64,000 nt of DNA, taken from positions 124,001 to 188,000 of the forward strand of contig LJCX01000023.1 of assembly GCA_001298545.1 (NCBI GenBank), written 5' to 3'. A program made the translations under genes and the position numbers. The notes under the pieces are model-generated. The model ran no database searches. It saw only the letters and a program-made list of their open reading frames with translations, and was not told the origin of the DNA. Shown here piece by piece: positions 45,925-54,961 of this stretch (position 1 is its first letter; each line of letters begins with the position of its first letter). Origin of the DNA: Actinobacteria bacterium OV320. GTDB taxonomy: Bacteria > Actinomycetota > Actinomycetes > Streptomycetales > Streptomycetaceae.

Positions 45925-46343
45925 CTCCTCCGCAACGCCGCCGGCGACAACCCCTGCCGCAACCGCCCCCGCCGCCCCCACCGCTCCTGAACGACCCGAA
46001 GGAGGGGGCGGAGGGGGAGGGCAAGAACCCCGAGCGGCTCTACATCATCACGGGCGCGGACGGCGAGCGCGCACCCGTCGACCTCGTCACGTTAGTCGTG
46101 GCGCGTGCCGAACCGCCCTCGTCGGCCACCCCGGAGCAGACGGCGGTCCTGCGGATGTGTGCCGCCCCGCTGTCCGTGGCCGAGATCTCGGCCTACCTCG
46201 GCCTGCCGTTCAGCGTGGTGACGGTGCTGCTCACCGAGATGCTGGCGGCCGAACTCGTACAGGCACGCGCCCCCATCGTCCGGCAGCAGCTCCCCGACCG
46301 TTCCCTTCTCGAAGCGGTGATGCATGGACTTCAACGGCTCTGA
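45921..46343 (+). CDS. rarC: DUF742 conservon protein (CvnC/RarC)
   Basis: 140 residues. A Pro/Arg-rich N terminus of about 30 residues precedes a DUF742 domain with a winged-helix appearance (RLYIITGADGERAPVDLVTLV, AAPLSVAEISAYLGLPFSVVTVLLTEML). The function within the complex is not established. Its 3' end overlaps rarD by 20 bases. Confidence 0.93.
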   Translation: MTPPQRRRRQPLPQPPPPPPPLLNDPKEGAEGEGKNPERLYIITGADGERAPVDLVTLVVARAEPPSSATPEQTAVLRMCAAPLSVAEISAYLGLPFSVVTVLLTEMLAAELVQARAPIVRQQLPDRSLLEAVMHGLQRL

Positions 46344-46944
46344 CACGATCCCCGGCCCACGGGCCGAGGACCATCTGCCGCACACCACCACGGCCGCGGC
46401 GAAGATCGTCATCGTGGGCGGCTTCGGCGTCGGCAAGACCACCATGGTCGGCTCCGTCAGCGAGATCAGGCCGCTGACCACCGAGGAGACCATGACCCAG
46501 GCGGGCATCGGGGTCGACGACAACTACGGCTCCGAGACCAAGACCGCCACCACCGTGGCCATGGACTTCGGCCGGATCCGCATCACCGAGCAGGTCGTGC
46601 TCTACCTCTTCGGCACGCCCGGCCAGGAACGCTTCTGGTTCCTGTGGAACGGACTGTTCGAGGGCGCGCTCGGCGCGGTCGTCCTGGTCGACACCCGCCG
46701 CATCGAGGTCAGCTTCGAGGTCATGGGCCGGCTGGAGGAGGGCGGCGTGCCCTTCGTCGTCGCCGTCAACACCTTCCCCGACGGGCCCCGTTACCCCATC
46801 GACGACCTGCGCGCGGCCCTCGACCTGCCGCCCGAGATCCCGATCGTGGAGTGCGACGTCCGCCGCCGCGCCTCCAGCCGTGACGTCCTGATGACCCTCA
46901 TGCGCTTCCTGCACTCCCTGGCTCTGACCCGCAGCCTCACCTGA
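46324..46944 (+). CDS. rarD: Conservon Ras-like small GTPase (CvnD/RarD)
   Basis: 206 residues with IVIVGGFGVGKTTMVGSVSEI (P-loop), a switch region with TTEET, LFGTPGQERFWFLWNGL (switch II, TPGQ in place of the usual DxxG) and a VAVNTF segment where Ras proteins have NKxD. It is expected to switch between GTP and GDP and signal with RarA and RarB. It begins inside rarC. Confidence 0.93.
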   Translation: MDFNGSDTIPGPRAEDHLPHTTTAAAKIVIVGGFGVGKTTMVGSVSEIRPLTTEETMTQAGIGVDDNYGSETKTATTVAMDFGRIRITEQVVLYLFGTPGQERFWFLWNGLFEGALGAVVLVDTRRIEVSFEVMGRLEEGGVPFVVAVNTFPDGPRYPIDDLRAALDLPPEIPIVECDVRRRASSRDVLMTLMRFLHSLALTRSLT

Positions 46945-47002
46945 CCCGCACGGCACCACTTCCCCCACCACCGGATTCAGCACAGTTTCGGAGCGACCCC
47001 CT

Positions 47003-48535
47003 GTGACTCCCGAACACCCCACCCCGAACGGTCCGCACGACCTCGCCCTGGACCCGCCGCCCGGCTGCCCCGCGCACGTCCGCGGACCCGGCGGACTGGC
47101 CCGCCTCTACGGCCCCGGCGCGCAGGACCTCAACGAGCTGTACGAGCGGCTGCGCGAGGAACACGGCCCCGTGGCGCCGGTCCTGCTCCACGACGACCTG
47201 CCGATGTGGATGGTCCTCGGACACGCCGAGAACCTGCGCATGGTGCGCACCCCCTCGCAGTTCACCAAGGACAGCCGCATCTGGTCGCAGATGCTGGACG
47301 GCAAGGTCAGGCCCGACCACCCGCTCATGCCGCACATGGCCTGGCAGCCCATCTGCGCCCACGCCGAGGGCGACGAGCACAAGCGGCTGCGCGGCGCGGT
47401 CACCGCGGCCATGGCGACCATCGACGACCGCAGTGTGCGCCGCTACATCAACCGCTCCAGCCAGCGCCTGGTCAACCGCTTCTGCGAAGAGGGCCGGGCC
47501 GACCTGGTCGGCGACTTCGCCGAGCACCTGCCGATGGCCGTGATGTGCCACGTCCTCGGCATGCCCGACGAGTACAACGACAAGATGGTGCACGCCGCCC
47601 GCGACGCCCTCAAGGGCAGCGAGACCGCGGTCGCCAGCCACGAGTACGTCGTGCAGGCGCTCGCCCGGCTCACCACCCGCCGCCGGGCCGAGCCCGAGGA
47701 CGACTTCACCAGCCACCTCGTCACCCACCCGGCCGGACTCACCGACGACGAGGTCCGGGAGCATCTGCGCCTGGTGCTCTTCGCCGCCTACGAGGCCACC
47801 GTCAACCTGCTCTCCAACGCGCTGCGCATGGTCCTCACCGACCCGCGCTTCCTCGCCCAGCTCAACGGCGGCCAGATGACGGTGGCGGAGGCGGTCGAGC
47901 AGTCCCTGTGGGACGAGCCCCCGTTCAGCACCATCTTCGGCTACTTCGCCAAGCAGGACACGGAGTTGGGCGGTCAGCGGATCCGCCGGGGCGACGGTCT
48001 CTTCTTCGCGCCCGCGCCCGGCAACGTGGACCCCCGGGTGCGCCCCGACCTGTCCGCCCACATGCAGGGCAACCGCTCCCACCTCGCCTTCGGCAGCGGT
48101 CCGCACGAGTGCCCCGGCCAGGACATCGGCCGCGCCATCGCCGACGTCGGCGTCGACGCCCTGCTGATGCGGCTGCCGGACGTGCAACTCGACTGCGACG
48201 AGGACGAGTTGCGGTGGACGATGTCGATCGCCTCGCGGCACCTGGTGGAGCTGCCGGTCCGGTTCGAGCCGAAGGACCAGCAGGACGTCAAGCACAAGCC
48301 GAGCCACGCCCCGATCCCGCCGCAGCGCCTCACGCGGCCGATGAGCACGGCGCCGCGGCCCGCGCCGGAGCCCGCCCCCGAACCGGTGGCCGCACCGGAG
48401 CCCGCGCCGCGTTCGGTGTCGCAGTCCGCGCCGCAGCCTGCGCCGCGGTCCGTGCCGCCCGTCCCGCAGTCGACGGGGCCGGTCCGCAGGCCCAACGCCT
48501 GGCGGCGCTTCCTGTCCTGGTGGCGCGGCTACTGA
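47003..48535 (+). CDS. rarE: Cytochrome P450 of the CYP157 type lacking ExxR, with Pro/Ala-rich tail
   Basis: A 510-residue haem protein closing the conservon. The haem loop FGSGPHECPG has Cys370 as thiolate ligand, and the I helix reads LFAAYEATVNLLSNAL. The K-helix ExxR motif, nearly universal in P450s, is replaced by EQSLW (residues 299-303). This is the feature reported for CYP157C1 of S. coelicolor. After about residue 430 the protein continues for about 80 residues rich in Pro, Ala and Ser, ending RRFLSWWRGY, an aromatic-basic end that might touch the membrane. The substrate is unknown. The GTG start is 58 bases after rarD; the last 7 bases overlap the convergent rluA-like gene. Confidence 0.92.
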   Translation: MTPEHPTPNGPHDLALDPPPGCPAHVRGPGGLARLYGPGAQDLNELYERLREEHGPVAPVLLHDDLPMWMVLGHAENLRMVRTPSQFTKDSRIWSQMLDGKVRPDHPLMPHMAWQPICAHAEGDEHKRLRGAVTAAMATIDDRSVRRYINRSSQRLVNRFCEEGRADLVGDFAEHLPMAVMCHVLGMPDEYNDKMVHAARDALKGSETAVASHEYVVQALARLTTRRRAEPEDDFTSHLVTHPAGLTDDEVREHLRLVLFAAYEATVNLLSNALRMVLTDPRFLAQLNGGQMTVAEAVEQSLWDEPPFSTIFGYFAKQDTELGGQRIRRGDGLFFAPAPGNVDPRVRPDLSAHMQGNRSHLAFGSGPHECPGQDIGRAIADVGVDALLMRLPDVQLDCDEDELRWTMSIASRHLVELPVRFEPKDQQDVKHKPSHAPIPPQRLTRPMSTAPRPAPEPAPEPVAAPEPAPRSVSQSAPQPAPRSVPPVPQSTGPVRRPNAWRRFLSWWRGY

Positions 48536-49500
48536 GCGGCGCCCGCCGACGGAGCGGCGGCCCAGCCGTCGTACGACGTCCAGGCCTCGAGCACCCGGCC
48601 GCTGCGCAGCCGGTGCTCCGTCCCCGTGACCGGATCGGTGAACTCCAGCTCCCGCGCCAGCAGCTGAAGCGGGCGCCGGAAGTCACCGGCCGGCACGGGG
48701 GCGGCCACCTCGGGGTAGAGCGGATCGCCGAGGATGGGCACGCCGAGCGTGCTCATGTGGACGCGCAGCTGATGGGTCTGCCCGGTGGCGGGCAGCAGCC
48801 GGTACCGGCCGAGTCCCCGCGCTCCGTGCTCGACGAGCTCGACGCGGCTCACGGCGTTCGGCTCGCCCGCCACCTCGTAGGCGGCCAGGATCCCGCGCTC
48901 CTTGACGATCCGGCTGCGTACGGTCCGGGGCAGGGTGAGCTCAGGGTCGTACGGCGCGACGGCCTCGTACACCTTGCGCACCAGGCGGTCGCGGAACAGT
49001 GACTGGTAGGCGCCGCGCTCCTCGGGGCGCACGGTGAACAGCACGAGTCCGGCGGTGAGCCGGTCGAGCCGGTGCGCGGCGCCGAGCGCGGGGAGGTCCA
49101 GCTCCCGCCGCAGCCGGGCCAGCGCGCTCTCGGTGACATGGCTGCCGCGCGGGGTGGTGGCCAGGAAGTGCGGCTTGTCGACGACGACGATGTGCTCGTC
49201 GCGGTGCACGATCTCCAGCGGGAACGGCACGGGCACCTCGGGCGGCAGCTCGCGGTGGTACCAGACGAACATCCCCGGCACGTAGGCCGCGCCCGGCGCC
49301 ACCGGCCGCCCGTCGGCGCCGACGACGAGCCCCGCCTCCAGCATGGCGTCCACGACCCCGGCGCGCGCCGCGCCCAGCCGCTCGACCAGGTGCTCCCGCA
49401 CGGTGGCCCAGGTGCCCTCGCCGGGCAGCCGCACCCGCACCGGGTCGATCCCGTGGCGCTGCGGCAACGGGGAGGGCGGGGGCGGCGTACGGCGTCTCAT
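48529..49500 (-). CDS. RluA-family RNA pseudouridine synthase
   Basis: A 323-residue enzyme converting uridine to pseudouridine in rRNA or tRNA. The catalytic motif LGAAHRLDRLTAGLVLF has Asp146; IVVVDKPHFLATTP and LLPATGQTHQLRVHMSTLGVPILGDPLY in parts are further family blocks. An S4-like N-terminal segment (about 25-80) is present. Which RNA and position are modified cannot be read from sequence. Convergent with the P450 gene, overlapping it by 7 bases. Confidence 0.92.
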   Translation of the reverse strand: MRRRTPPPPSPLPQRHGIDPVRVRLPGEGTWATVREHLVERLGAARAGVVDAMLEAGLVVGADGRPVAPGAAYVPGMFVWYHRELPPEVPVPFPLEIVHRDEHIVVVDKPHFLATTPRGSHVTESALARLRRELDLPALGAAHRLDRLTAGLVLFTVRPEERGAYQSLFRDRLVRKVYEAVAPYDPELTLPRTVRSRIVKERGILAAYEVAGEPNAVSRVELVEHGARGLGRYRLLPATGQTHQLRVHMSTLGVPILGDPLYPEVAAPVPAGDFRRPLQLLARELEFTDPVTGTEHRLRSGRVLEAWTSYDGWAAAPSAGAAQ

Positions 49501-49566
49501 CGGGGTCAAGCCTACGGGCCGGAAAACCCGTTGGTCGGGCCCTGGTCCGTTGGCAGGATGCGGCTC

Positions 49567-50148
49567 ATGCCCTTCACCGCAGACGCCGTCCTGCCCGCCG
49601 GAACCCTCTCGGGGGCCCCGCAGCCCGTGCTCCGCAGCGGCGACGGACTGCTCCTGCGCCCGTGGCGGGCCGAGGACGCCCCCGCCGTGTACGCCGCCTT
49701 CCAGGATCCGGCCATGCACCAGTGGCACATCAGGGCCGCCGACTCCGAGGAGGAGGTCGCCGGCTGGATCGAGGAGTGGCGCGAGAGCTGGGCGCAGGAG
49801 CGGAACGCCCAGTGGGCCGTCGTCGACACGGACACCGGCGAACTGCTGGGGCGGGTGGCGCTGCGCGGCATCCTGCTCGCCGAGGGCGTGGCCGAGGTCG
49901 CGTACTGGACGACCAGGGCGGCCCGCGGCCGGGGCGTGGCACCCCGGGCCACGACCGCGCTCACCCGCTGGGCCTTCGACGAGATCGGCTTCCACCGCCT
50001 GGAGCTGATGCACGCCACCGCCAACGAGGCCTCCTGCCGGGTGGCCGGCAAGGCCGGTTACCTCCTGGAGGGCACCAGGCGCAGTGCCGCCCTCCACCAG
50101 GACGGCTGGCACGACATGCACCTCCACGCACGCGTGCAGGGCGACTGA
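49567..50148 (+). CDS. GNAT-family N-acetyltransferase (RimJ/RimL-like)
   Basis: A 193-residue acetyl-CoA-dependent transferase: LLLRPWRAEDAPAVYAAFQDP, VAYWTTRAARGRGVAPRAT (acetyl-CoA pyrophosphate loop R-x-x-G-x-A variant), and HRLELMHATANEASCRVAGKAGYLLEG, the pattern of RimJ/RimL and ribosomal-protein acetyltransferases. ATG 49567 is chosen; ATG 49558 is three codons upstream. A CAGGAT hexamer seven bases before 49567 may mean a leaderless start. Divergent from the pseudouridine synthase gene. Confidence 0.88.
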   Translation: MPFTADAVLPAGTLSGAPQPVLRSGDGLLLRPWRAEDAPAVYAAFQDPAMHQWHIRAADSEEEVAGWIEEWRESWAQERNAQWAVVDTDTGELLGRVALRGILLAEGVAEVAYWTTRAARGRGVAPRATTALTRWAFDEIGFHRLELMHATANEASCRVAGKAGYLLEGTRRSAALHQDGWHDMHLHARVQGD

Positions 50149-50507
50149 GCGAGGCACGCCTACGCGCGCGTGCCTGGCGGTTCGTCGGCCTCGCGGCCCC
50201 GCATGCGGGACGCGGCCGTCGGCCCGCCGCACGTGTCGGCCTTTCGCACCGCCCGGCGGCGGACCCGGCGCGCCTGCCCGTCCACGGCTTACGCGGCACC
50301 GCGCGGCCCGCGCCGGATCGGCGGTCGGCGCGTTCGGCGGCGCGGCCGGCCCGAAGGGCATCCCCGTCCGGCCCGAGCATCCGTCGGCCTTCCGTGCCCT
50401 TCCGGCGGCTCAGCTGGACGTGCATGCCCGTCCGGGCCGACGCGCGCATCGCTGTCCACGCGCGCGTCGGCCTGACGTGTCCGTCTGCCGGACCGTGGCC
50501 GTCGGGG
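50149..50507. other. Intergenic region, 359 bases, no gene, repeated GTCGGCC words
   Basis: Between the convergent acetyltransferase and permease genes. The word GTCGGCC recurs several times (near 50178, 50218, 50238, 50380 and 50468) on the + strand, but spacing is irregular and no frame looks coding. It may be eroded sequence. Confidence 0.35.
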
Positions 50508-52064
50508 CTACGCGGCCGCCGTCTCCGGTGCCGCGGCGGCCGGTGCCGGTGATCGCCCGCGGTAGGTCCGGAAGGCCACGCCGGCCGCGAGTGTCGCGCC
50601 GAGGAACAGCACGGTGAACCACTGGAAGTACCAGTGGCCGCCCGCCGGGTCGTACACCGCCGCACGCGGCCAGGCCAGGTTGACCGTCATCAGCAGGCCG
50701 TAGAGGAGCGCGAGGGCGTTCACCGGGACGCCCCAGCGGCCCAGGGAGAACAGGCGGGCGCCCGTCTCGTCCGTGCCGGCCGAGGAGAACTGTCCGCGCA
50801 GCCGGCGCACCAGCAGCGGGCCGGTGACCATGGCGTACGCCAGGTAGAGCATCACGATGCAGGTCGTGCCGATGGCCAGGAAGGCGTCCGGTGAGGCGAA
50901 GTTGAGCAGCAGCAGGGCCGCCGCGAGGACGCCGACCACCAGCGCCGGGGCGCTCGGCATGCCGGTACGGGGGTTCACGCGCGCGAGGCGGCCGGAGAAC
51001 GGGAGCTGTCCGTCGCGGGCCATGGAGAACAGCATCCGGCAGGCCGCCGTCTGGATGGCGAGCGTCGCCACCGCGATCGCGACCACCACGTCGGCCAGCA
51101 GCACCTTGCCGACCCCGTCGCCGAGGCTGCTGGTGAGGACGTAACTGAGGCCGTCGACCCCGAGCCGTCCGTCGGTGAGGCTGGGCGCGGCGAGCAGCCC
51201 GCCCAGCACGATCAGCCCGCCGAGCAGGCCGGCCGCGCCGAGCGCGGTGAGGATCGTGCGGGGCGCGGTGCGCCGCGGGTGGTGTGTCTCCTCGCTCATC
51301 TCGCCCGCGCTGTCGAACCCGATCATCACGTACGCGGCCGTGAACGAGCCGACGAGCAGCGCCCCGAACAGGCCGTTCTGCGCGGCCCCTTCGGTGTGGA
51401 AGGTGATGCTCGGAGTGCGCTCGGAGTGGGTGAGCAGCAGCACGACGATGAGTACCGCGCCGATGATCTCGGCGGTCACGCCGACCCGGTTGATCACGGA
51501 CATCACGCGGTTGTCGACGACGTTCACGAAGGTGGTGAGCGCCAGCAGGAGCACGCCGAGCAGCGCCGCGTTGGCCGCGCCGTCGGGCGAGGTGGGCGCC
51601 GGGTCGGTGCCGATCAGCTGGAAGCCCGACCAGATCGCCGGCAGCACCATCTGGAGCGCCAGCGCGGCCGCGGCGACCACGACGATCTGCCCGATCACCA
51701 TGATCCAGCCGGCGAACCAGCCGAACGACGGAGTCGACAGCCGTGAGGACCACTGGTAGATCGCGCCCGAGATCGGGTAGCGCGCCGCCAGCTCCGCGAA
51801 GCACGCGGCGACCAGCAACTGACCGACCAGCACGATGGGCCAGGCCCAGAAGAAGACCGGGCCGCCGAAGGCGTACCCGAAGGCGAAGAACTGGAAGACG
51901 GTCGTCAGCACGGAGATGAAGGAGAACCCGGCGGCGAACGAGGCGTACCGGCCCAGGCTGCGGTGCAGCTCCTGGCGGTAGCCGAACTCGGCGAGGGAGC
52001 CGTCGCCCGCGTCGGGGGAGTGCGGCGGGTCGGGGCGTACGTCGGAAGGGGCTGTTGTCGTCAC
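50508..52064 (-). CDS. APC-family amino acid/amine permease
   Basis: A 518-residue permease with about twelve hydrophobic segments. The APC signature follows the first helices: FAGFSFISVLTTVFQFF, AELAARYPISGAIYQWSS, and a central GFDSAGEMSEETHHPRRTAPRTI loop. Close relatives are often encoded beside urea carboxylase and DUF1989 genes. Here it is about 9 kb from them but carries the same palindrome 34 bases upstream of its start, so it is probably the uptake component of that pathway. GTG 52064 follows AAGGCAGG. Confidence 0.9.
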   Translation of the reverse strand: MTTTAPSDVRPDPPHSPDAGDGSLAEFGYRQELHRSLGRYASFAAGFSFISVLTTVFQFFAFGYAFGGPVFFWAWPIVLVGQLLVAACFAELAARYPISGAIYQWSSRLSTPSFGWFAGWIMVIGQIVVVAAAALALQMVLPAIWSGFQLIGTDPAPTSPDGAANAALLGVLLLALTTFVNVVDNRVMSVINRVGVTAEIIGAVLIVVLLLTHSERTPSITFHTEGAAQNGLFGALLVGSFTAAYVMIGFDSAGEMSEETHHPRRTAPRTILTALGAAGLLGGLIVLGGLLAAPSLTDGRLGVDGLSYVLTSSLGDGVGKVLLADVVVAIAVATLAIQTAACRMLFSMARDGQLPFSGRLARVNPRTGMPSAPALVVGVLAAALLLLNFASPDAFLAIGTTCIVMLYLAYAMVTGPLLVRRLRGQFSSAGTDETGARLFSLGRWGVPVNALALLYGLLMTVNLAWPRAAVYDPAGGHWYFQWFTVLFLGATLAAGVAFRTYRGRSPAPAAAAPETAAA

Positions 52065-52097
52065 GGCGGAACCTGCCTTGGGCCCAGAGGGAACGTA

Positions 52098-52119
52098 ATT
52101 CCTGTCGGGCGACAGAAAT
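52098..52119. promoter_or_regulatory. 22-bp palindrome, candidate TetR operator (site 2)
   Basis: ATTCCTGTCG, spacer GG, CGACAGAAAT: one arm mismatch. It shares the continuous word CGACAGAAATTAGG with site 1 at 42854. The rest of the 238-base divergent region towards the PadR gene contains an imperfect CTCGC...GCGAG inverted repeat near 52238-52274. Confidence 0.78.
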
Positions 52120-52302
52120 TAGGGACGCGCTGTTTCGTGCGCGTCACGCCGCCGTGTCCGGGGCGGGCCCAAGTCCTCACGTCCTCGCACACCTCACTCG
52201 ATCGCGTTACATCGCGTCTCTTGCGAACGAGTGGGGACTCGCGATATGTTCGGCTTCGGATATTCGGTGGCGAGCTGTTCGTCGTGAAGCGAGGTGGTCG
52301 TC

Positions 52303-52926
52303 GTGACGAGGAAGCGCCGCAAGCTCAGCAATCCATTGGCGCTCGCCGTGATGACGACGCTCTGGCAGAAGCCGATGCATCCGTACGAGATCGCCCAGAC
52401 CCTGCGCAGTCAGGGCAAGGACACCAGTACGAAGACGAACTACGGCTCGCTCTACACCGTCGTGCAGAACCTCGAGAAGTACGGCTTCGTCGAGGTGACC
52501 GGTGTGGAACGCCAGGGCAACCGCCCCGAGCGCACGGTCTACGGGCTCACCGAGGCCGGGCGTGAGGAGATGGCCGAGTGGCTGTCCGATCTGATCGCCA
52601 TCCCCGCCAAGGAGTACCCGATCTTCGAGACGGCGCTCTCGCTGATGGCGGCGCTGCCTCCCGACGAGGTGGTGCGCCTGCTGGAGACCCGGCTGAGTTC
52701 GCTGGAGGTCCAGGTGGCCTCCGGGCGGGGCGCCCTCCAGAAGCTCTACGAGACGCTGCCGAGGCTCTTCCTCGTCGAGGTCGAGTACCAGCTGCACATG
52801 GTCGAGGCGCAGGCCGAGTGGGTCGGCGGATTCCTCGACGAGATCAGGAAGGGCTCACTGCCCGGCGTCGAGGACTGGCGGCGTTTCCACGAGACGGGGG
52901 AGCTGCCGACGGAATTCACCCCTTGA
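52303..52926 (+). CDS. PadR-family transcriptional regulator
   Basis: A 207-residue regulator. PadR winged helix at about 10-90 (LALAVMTTLWQKPMHPYEIAQTLRSQG; GSLYTVVQNLEKYGFVE; RTVYGLTEAGREEMAEWL) and a C-terminal helical dimerisation domain. GTG 52303 has GAGGTGG upstream; GTG 52294 is an alternative. It lies directly upstream of an ABC exporter of the daunorubicin-resistance type, which PadR regulators often repress. Confidence 0.9.
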   Translation: MTRKRRKLSNPLALAVMTTLWQKPMHPYEIAQTLRSQGKDTSTKTNYGSLYTVVQNLEKYGFVEVTGVERQGNRPERTVYGLTEAGREEMAEWLSDLIAIPAKEYPIFETALSLMAALPPDEVVRLLETRLSSLEVQVASGRGALQKLYETLPRLFLVEVEYQLHMVEAQAEWVGGFLDEIRKGSLPGVEDWRRFHETGELPTEFTP

Positions 52927-52932
52927 GAAACG

Positions 52933-52968
52933 ACCCCGGCAGGGCTGTTGGAGCAGCTCCGCCGGGGT
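52933..52968 (+). terminator. Hairpin after the PadR gene
   Basis: Outer stem ACCCCGGC/GCCGGGGT with further pairing inside, 7 bases after the stop codon. It suggests that readthrough into the ABC genes is limited. Confidence 0.7.
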
Positions 52969-53091
52969 CCCCAACCCCGAACGGAATCCGCCGTGAAGCG
53001 GCTCCGGGCCATCGAGGTGCGGCACACCCAGGATAGCCCGGCGCTCTTCACGCGGATCAGCAGTCCTGTCCGCTCACGAAGGAGCACCGTC

Positions 53092-54117
53092 ATGAGCAAC
53101 ACCCGCGCGCCCGCGGTCGAGGCGCGTCGACTCGTCAAGACCTACCCCGGTGGCGTCACCGCCCTGAACGGCCTCGAGATCACCGTCGAGCCCGGTACCG
53201 TCTTCGGGCTGCTCGGCCCCAACGGCGCCGGCAAGTCCACCGCCGTCAAGATCCTCACCACCCTCGCCCGCCCCGACTCCGGGTCGGCCACCGTCGCCGG
53301 TCACGACGTGCTGCGCCACCCGGACCGGGTGCGCCGCGCGATCGGCGTGGTCGCCCAGAACTCCGGCGCCGACCCGGTCGCCACCGGCCGCGACAACCTC
53401 CGCCTCCAGGGCAGGCTCTACGGCCTGCGGGGCGCCGCCCTCGACCGGCGCGTCGACGAGCTGCTCGAGCGTTTCGCGCTCTCCGGGGCCGCGAGGCGCC
53501 CGGTCAAGGGCTACTCCGGCGGCATGCGGCGCCGGCTCGACGTCGCCCTCGGGCTGGTGCACCGGCCCGAGGTGCTCTTCCTCGACGAGCCCACCACCGG
53601 TCTGGACCCGGAGGCCCGCACCGCGATGTGGGACGAGATCGGCCGGCTGGCCGGAGAGGAGGGGCTGACCATCCTGCTCACCACGCACTACCTGGAGGAG
53701 GCCGACCGGCTCGCCGAGCGCGTCGCCATCGTCGACCGCGGCCGGATCGTCGTCGCCGGCACTCCCGACTCCCTCAAGGGCGAACTCCGCGGCGACGCCG
53801 TGCATGTGGAGCTGCGCACCGCGTTGGGCGAGAGCGGCCGGGCGCTGCTGGAGGGCGCCCTGGGCGGGCTGCCCGGCGTCCACGAGGTGGTGTTCGACGG
53901 GCCACGGATCAGTGTCCGCGCCGAGGACGGAGCGGCGGCGGTGCCCGCGCTGCTCGGTGCCCTGGAGCGGGCCGGGGCGGCCGTCGCCACCGCGACCGTC
54001 GCCCGACCCTCCCTCGACGACGTCTACCTGCGGTACGCGGGCCGTCGTTACGCCGAGGCCGAAGCCGGGAGCGGGACCGCCGCCGACGCCCTCGTCCTCG
54101 CCGGGGGTGCGCGATGA
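53092..54117 (+). CDS. ABC transporter ATP-binding protein (DrrA-type exporter)
   Basis: A 341-residue ATPase: Walker A GLLGPNGAGKST, Q-loop VAQNS, signature GYSGGMRRRLDVALG, Walker B EVLFLDEPTTGLDP, and switch His in LLTTHYLEEADRLAERV. The C-terminal 90 residues form the extra domain typical of DrrA/antibiotic-resistance ATPases. AAGGAG precedes the ATG. Its stop overlaps the permease start (ATGA). The exporter is probably for a drug or lipid-like compound; substrate unknown. Confidence 0.94.
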   Translation: MSNTRAPAVEARRLVKTYPGGVTALNGLEITVEPGTVFGLLGPNGAGKSTAVKILTTLARPDSGSATVAGHDVLRHPDRVRRAIGVVAQNSGADPVATGRDNLRLQGRLYGLRGAALDRRVDELLERFALSGAARRPVKGYSGGMRRRLDVALGLVHRPEVLFLDEPTTGLDPEARTAMWDEIGRLAGEEGLTILLTTHYLEEADRLAERVAIVDRGRIVVAGTPDSLKGELRGDAVHVELRTALGESGRALLEGALGGLPGVHEVVFDGPRISVRAEDGAAAVPALLGALERAGAAVATATVARPSLDDVYLRYAGRRYAEAEAGSGTAADALVLAGGAR

Positions 54118-54890
54118 GCACCGCGATCGTCCAGACCTGGTACATGACGCAACGCCAGCTGATGGTGTTCGCCCGCCAGCCCGCGTACGCCGTGATCACC
54201 CTGATCCAGCCGGTGATCTGGCTGTTCCTCTTCGGCAGCCTCTTCAAGAACGTCGTGGCGCTGGGCGGCTTCGGTACGGCCTCCTACCTCGACTACCTGG
54301 TGCCCGGCGTGGTCGTGATGAGCGCGCTCGCCTCCAACCTGTGGGCGGGCATGGGCACGTTGGAGGAGATCCAGCGCGGCACCCTCGACCGTTTTCTGAC
54401 CACCCCGGCCAGCCGGGCCGCGCTGATGAACGGCAATGTCGTCCACAACGGCATCGTCACCGCCCTGCAGTCGGCCGTCATCGTGCTGCTGGGCCTGGCG
54501 GGCGGTGCGCAGTATCCGGGCGGGTTCGTGGGCGTCGTCGTCCTGGTCGTCGCCTCGGTGCTGCTGGGCACGGTCTTCGGGGCGCTGTCCAACGCCCTGG
54601 GCATGCTGGTGCGGGAGCGGGAGTCGATCATCGGCGTCAACACGTTCCTGCTGCTGCCGCTGACCTTCCTCTCCAGCGCGTTCATGGCACCGGACCGGAT
54701 GCCCGACTGGATACGGCAGGTGGCCCGCTTCAACCCGTTGGACTGGGCGATGGTCGCCGGCCGGTCGGCCCTGTCCGCCGACCCCGACCGGGGCGCGGTG
54801 CTCCTGCGCTGCGGGGCGCTTCTCGCGCTCGCGACGGCGGCCGTGTGGCTCTCGATCGGGACGTTCCGGTCGTACCAGCGGTCGGTGTAG
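54114..54890 (+). CDS. ABC-2 type transporter permease (DrrB-type)
   Basis: A 258-residue membrane protein with six hydrophobic segments of the ABC-2 family: RQLMVFARQPAYAVITLIQPVIWLFLFG, the long SALASNLWAGMGTLEEIQRGTLDRFLTTPASRAAL loop in parts, and the late block FLLLPLTFLSSAFMAPDRMPDWIRQVARFNPLDW in parts. Four-base ATGA coupling to the ATPase gene shows the two are made together. Confidence 0.94.
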   Translation: MSTAIVQTWYMTQRQLMVFARQPAYAVITLIQPVIWLFLFGSLFKNVVALGGFGTASYLDYLVPGVVVMSALASNLWAGMGTLEEIQRGTLDRFLTTPASRAALMNGNVVHNGIVTALQSAVIVLLGLAGGAQYPGGFVGVVVLVVASVLLGTVFGALSNALGMLVRERESIIGVNTFLLLPLTFLSSAFMAPDRMPDWIRQVARFNPLDWAMVAGRSALSADPDRGAVLLRCGALLALATAAVWLSIGTFRSYQRSV

Positions 54891-54961
54891 GCGCCGGCGG
54901 GTGCGGCCCCGAGGGGTCGCAGGGGCGGCCCGCGCCATGATCGCGGGCCGCTTCCGTCAGG

